64,000 nt of DNA from Massilia agri. GTDB lineage: Bacteria; Pseudomonadota; Gammaproteobacteria; Burkholderiales; Burkholderiaceae_D. A model generated the notes under the pieces. It made no database searches. It had not been told where the DNA came from and saw nothing but the letters and a program-made list of their open reading frames with translations. Every line of letters starts with the position of its first letter. The stretch's first letter is position 1. The DNA lies in assembly GCF_024753255.1 (NCBI RefSeq), contig NZ_JANUHA010000003.1, positions 1-64,000 on the forward strand. The letters are read 5' to 3'. Shown in pieces: positions 27,055 to 34,497 of the stretch. Both the position numbers and the translations under genes were made by a program.

Positions 27055-28305
27055 TTACGCCTCCTGCAATTCCGCCGCGCGCTGGGTCTTCACGACCCGG
27101 CGCGATGCGCGCTTCCTCCACCAGATGATCACCCCCGTCACGCTCAGCATGGCGACGACCACGCCCATGAAGGAAATCAGGATCCGCCCCGGAATCCCGA
27201 GGATGCGTCCCGAGTGCAGCGGGAACTGGGCCTGCACGAAGATGTCCGCCGCACTCCCCTTCCATGGCTGGCGCTCGCCCAGCAGGCGGCCGTCGACGCC
27301 GTCGTAGTAGAGCACCGGCGGGCCCACGCCGCCCGTGCCGTGGTCCATGCCCGGCTCGAAGAAGCTGACCATGTAGATGCCGTATTCCTGGGAATAGAAC
27401 ACGCCGCCGGCCGGCGCTTCCCAGTCGCGGCGCGCCGCCTCGCTGCTCGCGGCCTGGACCACTTTTTCGAAACCCACGCGCGGCTCGATCACCTCAAAGC
27501 CCAGCTTCATGGTGCGGGTGTCGAAAGGCGTCGGCGTCACCTCGGAGACGGTCTTCATCACCGGATAGAAGATTTCGCTGTACAGGTTCAGCGAAAACGC
27601 CGTGAAGGCGAGGATCAGGAGCAGCGCCCAGGTCCACAGGCTGAAGGCGCGGTGCAGGTCGAAGTTCAGCTTGGACGAACCGCCCTTCCAGCGCACCTTC
27701 CAGGCCGGTTTCCAGCGCGCGCCCCATGACTTTCCGCCAACTGCCGCCTGCCTGCGCCGCACTGGCAGGGTCAGGTAGAAGCCGACGAAGCAGTCCACCG
27801 TCCAGATCATCGCAATCACGCCCAGCAGCCAGATGCCCCAGCGGTCGATTCCCCACATCTCGGGGATGTGCAGGGTGTAGTGCAGGCGGTAGAGGAAGGA
27901 GACGAAGGTCTCGCGGCTGATCGGCCACACCGCGCCCCATTCGCGCTTGCCCAGTTCCGCCCCCGTCACCGGGTCCAGGAAGACCTGGTTGAAGCCCGGT
28001 TCGGTCATGGCTTTCGCGGCCGGGTCGTAGCGCGGCGACACGCCGAGGGCCAGCGAACGGCCCGGTTCCGGATGCAGGGGCACGTAGGACACCCGCACGC
28101 TTGGGTACTGCGCCTCGACCTTCTGCGCCAGCAGCAGCGCCGGCTGGGCGCTGCCCGGCGTGTGCGACTCCATCAGGTGCGGATTGAGCAGGTCGTCCAG
28201 CTCGTGGTCCCATGAGATGACGGCGCCGGTCACGCCGCTCACGAACAGGAAGGCCGCGGTCAGCAGGCCGGCGTAGCGGTGCACCAGGGTCCAGAAAGCG
28301 CGCAT
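27055..28305 (-). CDS. PepSY-associated TM helix protein (iron-regulated membrane protein)
   Basis: This 416-residue inner-membrane protein has four clear helices: an N-terminal one (YAGLLTAAFLFVSGVTGAVI), two in the middle (IWLLGVIAMIWTVDCFVGFYL and WTWALLLILAFTAFSLNLYS) and one near the C-terminus (ILISFMGVVVAMLSVTGVII). PepSY-like periplasmic segments separate them. The family commonly sits beside TonB-dependent siderophore receptors and is thought to act as a ferric-siderophore reductase or permease-like partner. It starts 10 bp after the receptor stop and probably shares its Fur-controlled promoter. Confidence 0.88.
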   Translation of the reverse strand: MRAFWTLVHRYAGLLTAAFLFVSGVTGAVISWDHELDDLLNPHLMESHTPGSAQPALLLAQKVEAQYPSVRVSYVPLHPEPGRSLALGVSPRYDPAAKAMTEPGFNQVFLDPVTGAELGKREWGAVWPISRETFVSFLYRLHYTLHIPEMWGIDRWGIWLLGVIAMIWTVDCFVGFYLTLPVRRRQAAVGGKSWGARWKPAWKVRWKGGSSKLNFDLHRAFSLWTWALLLILAFTAFSLNLYSEIFYPVMKTVSEVTPTPFDTRTMKLGFEVIEPRVGFEKVVQAASSEAARRDWEAPAGGVFYSQEYGIYMVSFFEPGMDHGTGGVGPPVLYYDGVDGRLLGERQPWKGSAADIFVQAQFPLHSGRILGIPGRILISFMGVVVAMLSVTGVIIWWRKRASRRVVKTQRAAELQEA

Positions 28306-28315
28306 GGCGGCGTCC

Positions 28316-30496
28316 TCAGAAACGGTACTTCAGCGACAGGGACGCGCTGCGCGGCGCCGCATAGGTCAGCGCGCCGTAGGCGGCGAACATGCCGAAGTGC
28401 TGCTTGTCGAAGAGGTTGTCGACGTTGAGCTGGGCCGACAGGTTCGGGCTGAACTCGTAGCGCGCCATCAGGTTGACCAGGGCGAAGGACTTCTGCTCGA
28501 TCAGGCCGGTGCTGCCCGCGGGGGCCGCCGGGTCGATCGTGTAGGTGCGGCCTTCCCAGTTGACGCCGCCACCGACCGTCAGGGCGTCGAAGGCCTTGTA
28601 GGTCGTGAACACGCGCAGCAGGCGGCGCGGATAGATGCTGTTCACATCAAGGCCAGTCGCATCCTTCGCGCGGAACTGCGAATAGCCGGCGGTGGCGTTC
28701 CAGCCCGGCGCCAGTTCGCCCGACAGCTCGAACTCGAAGCCTTCGCTCTTCGCGCCTTCGGCGGCGCGGTAGTGGCTCTCTTCCAGCAAGGGGCCGGCGC
28801 CGTCGCGGTCGATGCGGCCGGCTTCCTGCGCCAGCTTGTCCTGTTCGATGCGGAACACGGCAAACGACCCGTTCAGGCGGCCACCGAAGAACTCGCCCTT
28901 CACGCCCGCCTCGTAGTTCTTGCCGACGATCGGCTCGAGGATGTTGCCGGCCAAGTCCTTGCGGTTCTGCGGCTGGAAGATGTCGGTGTAGCTGGCGTAG
29001 GCCGACCAGTTGCTGCCGAAGTCAACCACCAGGCCCGCATACGGCGTGATCTCGTTGTCGTGCTTGATCGCATAGGCGGCCGTCCACAGGCCGCGGCCGC
29101 TCTTCTCGTAGTCGGTGACGCGCGCGCCCACGATCAGCTTGAGCGGATCGGCAAGGGCAAAACGCGCCACGCCATACAGGCCGGTCTGCTTCGTCTCGCT
29201 GCTTTCGTACCAGGTCGGCGCGCCCCAGCTCGGGGTCGGGTAAGCCGCGCCATCCCAAGCGTTGAAGTCGCCCACCGAATGGTCCGCATTGCCGAAGCTT
29301 GCTGCGCGGTTATCGGAATTGAATTCCTGCTTCATGCGCGTGTAGCCGAAGGAGGCTTCATGGCGGCGGCCGAACAGCTCGAAGGGGCCACTGGCCTGCA
29401 GGCCGATATCGTCCTGCCTGGTGGTGGTAAGGTAGGAGCCGGCGAAGTCGCTCATGCCCTGCCCCGTCACGCGGTCCGGGATGCCCGACAGGTAGAGCAG
29501 GTAGGAGTCGCCGATGCGCTTGGCGTGGCTGACGCTGGCGCGCAGCTTCCAGCCATTGTCGAAGCCGTGTTCGATGCTGGCGAAACCGTTGTCGTAGCGC
29601 GAGGCCCAGCTGACCCAGTCGGCCGCCGTGGTCTTGGAACGGTCCCAGTTCGTCGCCGAGCCATCCGAGTACCAGAACGGCAGACCGCCCCACATGACGG
29701 CGCGCGGGTCCAGGTCCTGGCGGCTGAAGCCGGCCGCTAGCTGGGTGCGCGGGCCGAGGTCGGCGTCGATCACGCCGTAGATGGTCTTGCTCTCGTTTTT
29801 CAGGAGGTCGACCCAGCTGTCCGACTTGCTGTATTCGCCCACCACGCGGGCGCGCACGGTGCCGGCTGCATTCAGCGGCGTGGACACGTCGCCCATCACG
29901 CGGCGCTCCTTCCAGCGGCCGATGCCGGCTTCGACCGAACCGGCGAGTTCGCGGCTGGTGGCATGCTTGCGCACCAGGTTGATGGCGGCGGAAGGGTTGC
30001 CGGCGCCCGTCATCAGGCCGGTCGCGCCGCGCACCACTTCGACGCGCTCGAACAGCGCCAGGCTGCCGGCCACTTCGCCGGCGCTCCAGGCCTGGTCCCA
30101 GGTGGTCGGGACGCCGTCGATCTGCAGGTTGTCGATGTCGAAGCCGCGTGCGGTGAAGGCGGCGCGGTTGGTCTCGTACTGGTTGACCGAGACGCCGGTG
30201 ACGTTGTTGACGACGTCGGTCACCGACTGCAGCTGCTGGTCTTCGATGCGCTGCAGGGTCACGACCGAGACCGACTGAGGCGTCTCGCGCAGCGACAGTT
30301 CGAGCGGCGTGGCGCTGCGCGCGCTGCCGGCCGTGTACGAAACGGCTTCTCCCAGCTTGCGCGCATTGACCTGTACCTGCTGGACGGCGCCGACCGGCTC
30401 GTCCGCGTCCTCCGCGTGGGCGGCGAGCGGCAGGGCGGCGGCGATCAGGAGGGCGAGTCGGGTCAGGCGGAAGGTCCGGCGGTCGTGCGTGGTCAT
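28316..30496 (-). CDS. TonB-dependent siderophore receptor
   Basis: This 726-residue outer-membrane receptor is of the FpvA/FhuE/FoxA family (ferric hydroxamate or mixed siderophores). A signal peptide (FRLTRLALLIAAALPLAAHA) is followed by the TonB-box/plug region. The plug contains PQSVSVVTLQRIEDQQLQSV and RGFDIDNLQIDGVPT, and the 22-strand barrel ends in the aromatic-terminated strand SASLSLKYRF. Length fits the family without an N-terminal signalling (STN) domain, so it is unlikely to drive an ECF sigma factor. I chose ATG 30496, with GGA upstream; the open frame continues 13 codons further but lacks a signal-peptide-compatible start. A Fur-box-like site lies 29 bp upstream. The cognate ligand cannot be inferred. 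Confidence 0.93.
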   Translation of the reverse strand: MTTHDRRTFRLTRLALLIAAALPLAAHAEDADEPVGAVQQVQVNARKLGEAVSYTAGSARSATPLELSLRETPQSVSVVTLQRIEDQQLQSVTDVVNNVTGVSVNQYETNRAAFTARGFDIDNLQIDGVPTTWDQAWSAGEVAGSLALFERVEVVRGATGLMTGAGNPSAAINLVRKHATSRELAGSVEAGIGRWKERRVMGDVSTPLNAAGTVRARVVGEYSKSDSWVDLLKNESKTIYGVIDADLGPRTQLAAGFSRQDLDPRAVMWGGLPFWYSDGSATNWDRSKTTAADWVSWASRYDNGFASIEHGFDNGWKLRASVSHAKRIGDSYLLYLSGIPDRVTGQGMSDFAGSYLTTTRQDDIGLQASGPFELFGRRHEASFGYTRMKQEFNSDNRAASFGNADHSVGDFNAWDGAAYPTPSWGAPTWYESSETKQTGLYGVARFALADPLKLIVGARVTDYEKSGRGLWTAAYAIKHDNEITPYAGLVVDFGSNWSAYASYTDIFQPQNRKDLAGNILEPIVGKNYEAGVKGEFFGGRLNGSFAVFRIEQDKLAQEAGRIDRDGAGPLLEESHYRAAEGAKSEGFEFELSGELAPGWNATAGYSQFRAKDATGLDVNSIYPRRLLRVFTTYKAFDALTVGGGVNWEGRTYTIDPAAPAGSTGLIEQKSFALVNLMARYEFSPNLSAQLNVDNLFDKQHFGMFAAYGALTYAAPRSASLSLKYRF

Positions 30497-30524
30497 GAGG
30501 TATCCAGAGTGAATATTGAATGCG

Positions 30525-30543
30525 AATGATAACAATTCTCATT
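30525..30543 (-). promoter_or_regulatory. Candidate Fur box upstream of the siderophore receptor
   Basis: The 19 bp aatgataacaattctcatt form an 8-3-8 inverted repeat with one mismatch (AATGATAA/AATGAGAA) and resemble the Fur consensus GATAATGATAATCATTATC. It lies 29 bp upstream of the receptor ATG, a usual operator position. Confidence 0.7.
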
Positions 30544-30598
30544 CAAATGTCAATGCGGTGTACCGGGCGATGTCCGTGTTTAGTTCGCCAAAGTAAAA

Positions 30599-30627
30599 CG
30601 GGTGGTGAAATAAAATTTCACCACCCG
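30599..30627 (-). terminator. Intrinsic terminator of corA
   Basis: A perfect 13-bp stem (cgggtggtgaaat / atttcaccacccg) has a 3-nt loop. On the minus strand it is followed by ttttacttt. It is 23 bp past the corA stop and isolates corA from the siderophore receptor downstream. Confidence 0.85.
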
Positions 30628-30650
30628 CTCTATTTTGAAATTTTATTGCG

Positions 30651-31616
30651 TCAGCGCAGCCAACCGCGGCGGCGGAAGTACCACAGCGGTGCAATGCCAC
30701 AGGTGATCATCAGGCCTACTGCGAAGGGGTAGCCGAAGGTCCAGTTCAGTTCCGGAAACACCGTGAAGTTCATGCCGTAGATGCTCGCGATGAGGGTCGG
30801 CGGCAGGAAGGCGACCGAGGCCACCGAGAAGATCTTGATGATCTTGTTCTGGTTGATGTTGATGAAACCGACCGTGGCGTCCATCAGGAAGTTCACCTTG
30901 TCGAACAGGAAGGAGGTGTGGCCGTCCAGCGATTCGATGTCGCGCAGGATCTGGCGCGCTTCCTCGAACTGGTCGCTGTTCAAAAGCCGGCCGCGCATCA
31001 GGAAGCTGACCGCGCGGCGCGTGTCCATCATGTTGCGGCGGATCCGGCCGTTCAAGTCTTCCTCGTGCGCGATCGCGTTCAGCGCGGCGGCCGCGTCCTG
31101 GTCGGTGAATTCCTTCTGCAGCACGCGGGTCGAGACTTCTTCCAGCGCCTCGTAGATGCCCTCGAGCGCGTCCGCCGAATACTCGGCGTCGGTCGCGTAG
31201 AGGTCGAGCAGCACGTCCATATAGTCTTCGATCGAGCCGGGGCGCGAGCGCGCGCGCAGGCGCACCAGGCGGAACACCGGCAGGTCGTCGTTATGGACCG
31301 AGAACAGGATTTTGCCGGACAGGATGAAGGCGACGGTGACCACGCGCGACGGCCCGTCCTCCTCTTCCAGCAGGAAGTCGGTGCGCAGGTGCAGGTCGCC
31401 GTTCTCGGCTTCGTAGTAGCGGGCCGACGCTTCGATGTCCGAGACTTCGTCCTCGCCCGGCAGGGTCACGCCATAGGTCGCCTTGACCAGGGTGCGTTCC
31501 TCGTCGGTGGGTTCGTTCAGGTCGACCCAGACCGGCGTCACGTTTTCCAGGTCCTCGCGCGACTCGACGCTGACCTGGTTCAGTCGGCCATTCTGTAGGA
31601 CAAATACGTTGATCAT
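30651..31616 (-). CDS. corA: Magnesium/cobalt transport protein CorA
   Basis: This 321-residue CorA-family divalent cation channel forms a homopentamer in the inner membrane. It has a large N-terminal cytoplasmic alpha/beta domain (MINVFVLQNGRL, then VWVDLNEPTDEE) and a long stalk helix. TM1 ends in the signature IYGMNF (GMN motif), and TM2 (YPFAVGLMITCGIAPLWYF) leads to the basic tail RRRGWLR. Full length is present. It is monocistronic, with a strong terminator downstream and a MITE-like repeat upstream that separates it from mtgA. Confidence 0.95.
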   Translation of the reverse strand: MINVFVLQNGRLNQVSVESREDLENVTPVWVDLNEPTDEERTLVKATYGVTLPGEDEVSDIEASARYYEAENGDLHLRTDFLLEEEDGPSRVVTVAFILSGKILFSVHNDDLPVFRLVRLRARSRPGSIEDYMDVLLDLYATDAEYSADALEGIYEALEEVSTRVLQKEFTDQDAAAALNAIAHEEDLNGRIRRNMMDTRRAVSFLMRGRLLNSDQFEEARQILRDIESLDGHTSFLFDKVNFLMDATVGFININQNKIIKIFSVASVAFLPPTLIASIYGMNFTVFPELNWTFGYPFAVGLMITCGIAPLWYFRRRGWLR

Positions 31617-31723
31617 GCGCTGTTTCTCGGCCGGGATTCGAAAATTTCCGCAAGTGTAACCGACCGGCAGCGCAAGCGGCCACCCCGTACCGACAATTTC
31701 GTGGCAATTCGCGTCGCCGGCGC

Positions 31724-31886
31724 TAAGAACCTATCTCAGTAGGGAGGAGGAAGTTGATGGCGATGCATGGCAAGCGGGGGCAAGGCGCGAGGAGGCCGCA
31801 TGGCTGGCCATGCAACGACGAACAACGCAGCACCCGCTTGTCAGGCGCGCCAGCAACGACTCATTCCCTACTGGGATAGGTTCTAA
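31724..31886. mobile_element. MITE-like inverted-repeat element, 163 bp
   Basis: Terminal inverted repeats of 21 bp (taagaacctatctcagtagg... and its partner ending ccctactgggataggttct..) match at 19 of 21 positions. Inside is a nested stem caagcggg/cccgcttg (31771-31778 and 31833-31840) and an inner hairpin gcatggc/gccatgc (31798-31813), so the whole element can fold as one long hairpin. It has no coding capacity. No clear target duplication is seen. It occupies the mtgA-corA gap and supplies the mtgA stop codon. Confidence 0.75.
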
Positions 31887-32623
31887 GGCACGTCCGAGAA
31901 GCGCATGCGGCGCTGGATCAGGGCCGTGCGACGCTCCAGGTAGCGGGTCGAACGGTGCTTGTCGTAGTAACGGGGATTGGGCAGCATCACGGCCAGGCGC
32001 GCAGCCTGCTGCGCGTTCAGATTCGCCGCCGGGATACGGTAATAATGGCGCGCCGCCGCTTCGGCCCCGAACACGCCGCGGCCGTACTCGACCACGTTGA
32101 GATAGACCTCGAGGATGCGCCGCTTGGACATCACGGTCTCCAGCATGAAGGCGATGATCATCTCCTGGCCCTTGCGCAGGTAGCTGCGCGAGCCGGACAG
32201 GAAGAGGTTCTTGGCCAGCTGCTGGGTGATGGTCGAACCGCCGCCGACCACCTTGCTGCGCCGCTGGTTCTTTTCAAACGCGGCTTCCAGCGCCTCCCAG
32301 TCTACCCCGCCATGCTCGGCGAAACCCGAGTCTTCCGAGGCCACCACCGCTCTCTTGAGGTTGTTGGAGATGCGCTCGTAGGGCACCCACTCGTGCTTGA
32401 GCCTGGCCTTGGGGTTCTTTTCGCGCAGTTCCGAGAGCTGCTGGCGCATGAAGCTGGTCGAGCCGGGATTGAACACCGAATACCAGCAGACCATGACGAA
32501 GAAGTAGAGCTGGACCAGCAGCACCAGCAGGATGGGGCCGAGGATGAGCCACTTGAGCCAGCGGCGCGCGCCCTTCTTCCCTGCCGATTTGGTCTTGGGC
32601 ATGCTGATGGTCGCTGTGCTCAT
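31883..32623 (-). CDS. mtgA: Monofunctional biosynthetic peptidoglycan transglycosylase
   Basis: MtgA polymerises lipid II into glycan strands. The 246-residue GT51 protein has a single N-terminal TM helix (WLILGPILLVLLVQLYFFVMV). The catalytic motif is VVASEDSGFAEHGGVDWEAL (first Glu) and the second is KVVGGGSTITQQLAKNLFLSG. RRILEVYLNVVEYGRGVFG follows, then a short C-terminus. It overlaps the aroE stop (ATGA). Its TAG stop lies inside the terminal repeat of the MITE-like element, so the last codons could have been set by that insertion. Confidence 0.95.
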   Translation of the reverse strand: MSTATISMPKTKSAGKKGARRWLKWLILGPILLVLLVQLYFFVMVCWYSVFNPGSTSFMRQQLSELREKNPKARLKHEWVPYERISNNLKRAVVASEDSGFAEHGGVDWEALEAAFEKNQRRSKVVGGGSTITQQLAKNLFLSGSRSYLRKGQEMIIAFMLETVMSKRRILEVYLNVVEYGRGVFGAEAAARHYYRIPAANLNAQQAARLAVMLPNPRYYDKHRSTRYLERRTALIQRRMRFSDVP

Positions 32624-33429
32624 GGTCGCATCTTCTTCATGACGTCCCCCGTCTCCGGGCGCACGCCGCGCCAGATGGCGAAGGCTTCCGCGGCCTGCTC
32701 GACCAGCATGCCGAGTCCATCGCGCACGGTGGCGCCGTGCCGGCTGGCGAAGTCCATGAAGACGGTGGCTTGATTCCCATACATCATATCCAGTGCGAGC
32801 GCGCCCGGACCGAATACGGTGGGGGCCACCGGCGGCAGGTCGCCGGCGATGCTGCTGGAGGTGGCGTTGATGATGATGTCGAAGCTGCCATCGATCTGCG
32901 CGAATCCGCTCGCCTTGATCGGAACGCCATGGCGGCTGAAGTCCCTGGCCAGCGCTTCGGCGGTGGCGACGGTGCGGTTGGCGATGACGATCTCGCGCGG
33001 ACCTTGCCCTATGAGCGGCAGCAGCGCCCCGCGCGCCGCGCCGCCGGCGCCGAGCAGCAGCACGCGCTTGCCCTTGATGGCGACTCCCGCATTGCGGGTG
33101 ATGTCGGCCACCAGGCCGGGACCGTCGGTATTGTCGCCGACGATCTCGCCATGCGCGAAGACCAGCGTGTTGACGGCGCCGGCCGCGCGCGCCCGTTCTT
33201 CCAGGCGGGTGCAGACGCGCGCCGCCTCGATCTTGAACGGCAGGGTCACGTTGGCGCCGCGGTAGCCCTCCTCCACCAGGCGGTGCACGGTGGCCTCGAA
33301 ACCGTCGAGCGGCGCGAGGCAGCGCTCGTAGACCAGGTCCTGGCCGGTCTGCGCCGCGTAGACGGGGTGGATCTCGGGCGATTTGCTGTGGGCGATCGGG
33401 TTGCCGATCACGCAGTATTTATCGGTCAT
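32620..33429 (-). CDS. aroE: Shikimate dehydrogenase (NADP+)
   Basis: AroE reduces 3-dehydroshikimate to shikimate in aromatic amino acid synthesis. The 269-residue protein has substrate motif GNPIAHSKSPEIH at the N-terminus, NVTLPFKIEA with the catalytic Lys, and GDNTDGPGLVADI. The NADP Rossmann motif is LLLGAGGAARGAL, followed by IANRTVATAEALA. It starts 4 bp after tonB and overlaps mtgA. Confidence 0.96.
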   Translation of the reverse strand: MTDKYCVIGNPIAHSKSPEIHPVYAAQTGQDLVYERCLAPLDGFEATVHRLVEEGYRGANVTLPFKIEAARVCTRLEERARAAGAVNTLVFAHGEIVGDNTDGPGLVADITRNAGVAIKGKRVLLLGAGGAARGALLPLIGQGPREIVIANRTVATAEALARDFSRHGVPIKASGFAQIDGSFDIIINATSSSIAGDLPPVAPTVFGPGALALDMMYGNQATVFMDFASRHGATVRDGLGMLVEQAAEAFAIWRGVRPETGDVMKKMRP

Positions 33430-33433
33430 CTTC

Positions 33434-34312
33434 TTAATTGCCTCGCAATTCAGCCTGCATCTTTTCTTCGCGCGTGAAGCGGAAACGCGTGATCACTTCC
33501 CACAGGTCGTCCTTGCCGCGCGTGCGCATATTCGCCGGGAAGGCGCCGAAGGGCGCCGCCTGGCGCACGATGCGCAGGGCCGCCGCATCCAGCGCCGGGT
33601 TGCCCGAGCCGCGTTCGACACGCGGGCCGCCATCCTTCGTGTAGATGCTGCCGTCCTGGAAGATCGGGATGTAGACCACCAGCTCGCCGTAGAGCTTCTT
33701 GCCGTTCTGCTGGGGGAAGTTGAGCGTGCCGATCTCCTCGATCCGCTTCTGCATCTCTTTATAGTAGAGCGCGTAGCCGACCTGGCGTGTGCTGGGCGTG
33801 ATCTGGGTGCGCTTGGGACGCTTGTTCTGGTCCTCGATGCGCTCGATGACCTCGGCGGCGGCGCGCGAGATGGCGCGGCTGGTGTCGAAGGCGTCGTTGC
33901 CGGTACGTGTCGGGTCGGGCTTGTCCTGTTCCGTTTTCGGCGGCGCGCTGAAGGTGGATTTCTGCACGCGGGTCAGCACGTTCTGCTGTTGCTGTTCGAG
34001 GTCGGCGATGCGGCGCTGCAGGGCCTTGATGCTTTCGCCGTTCTCGATTTTCCGCAGGTCGGGCAGCGGGGAGCGGGAGCGGCCCGCGTCCGCCGTGCCG
34101 CCGCCTTCCAGGTTGGCCTGGGCCAGCGCGTCGGCCTTGGCAGGTGCGTTCGCGTGCTTGGCGTTGACCAGGATGACTTCGAGCCCCGGATCGGCGGGCT
34201 GCTGCCGGAAGGCGTCCGGCGCGGCGAAACGCACGGCCAGCAGGCCTGCGTGCGCGAGCACGGAGACGCCGAGGGCGATGATCAGGGGGCGGTTGTTCTG
34301 CAAATACTTCAC
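33434..34312 (-). CDS. tonB: TonB family energy transducer
   Basis: This 292-residue TonB-like protein passes proton-motive energy to outer-membrane receptors. It has an N-terminal TM anchor (LIIALGVSVLAHAGLLAV), a long Ala/Gln/Lys-rich periplasmic spacer with a short coiled coil (ALQRRIADLEQQQQNVLTRV), and a C-terminal TonB domain (RVERGSGNPALDAAALRIVR, then PFGAFPANM). It lacks the Pro-Glu/Pro-Lys spacer of classical TonB. The start is a GTG with weak ribosome site. No exbB or exbD is nearby. It begins the tonB-aroE-mtgA operon, a conserved betaproteobacterial arrangement, rather than an iron locus. Confidence 0.85.
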   Translation of the reverse strand: MKYLQNNRPLIIALGVSVLAHAGLLAVRFAAPDAFRQQPADPGLEVILVNAKHANAPAKADALAQANLEGGGTADAGRSRSPLPDLRKIENGESIKALQRRIADLEQQQQNVLTRVQKSTFSAPPKTEQDKPDPTRTGNDAFDTSRAISRAAAEVIERIEDQNKRPKRTQITPSTRQVGYALYYKEMQKRIEEIGTLNFPQQNGKKLYGELVVYIPIFQDGSIYTKDGGPRVERGSGNPALDAAALRIVRQAAPFGAFPANMRTRGKDDLWEVITRFRFTREEKMQAELRGN

Positions 34313-34383
34313 TGCGCGTGCCCGCGGGGGGCTTGGGAATCAGGGATGGGGCATTCTACCCTGCAACTGGACGCGCGGGTGTT

Positions 34384-34493
34384 GTAGGGTGGTCGGCTTT
34401 GCCGACCGCGCGTTCAAACAGTGCATGATAGACAAGCGTCGCATCTATTCATGTTCAGGTTGAACGCGCGGACGGCGGAGCCGTCCACCCTAC
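34384..34493. repeat. REP doublet (REPIN-like), chimeric halves
   Basis: The left half 34384-34417 is of the gtcggc/gccgac subtype and the right half 34461-34493 of the gacggc/gccgtc subtype. They are in inverted orientation with a 43-bp spacer. It lies between the rnb 3' end (5 bp from its stop) and the tonB 5' end. Confidence 0.9.
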
Positions 34494-34497
34494 GGTG

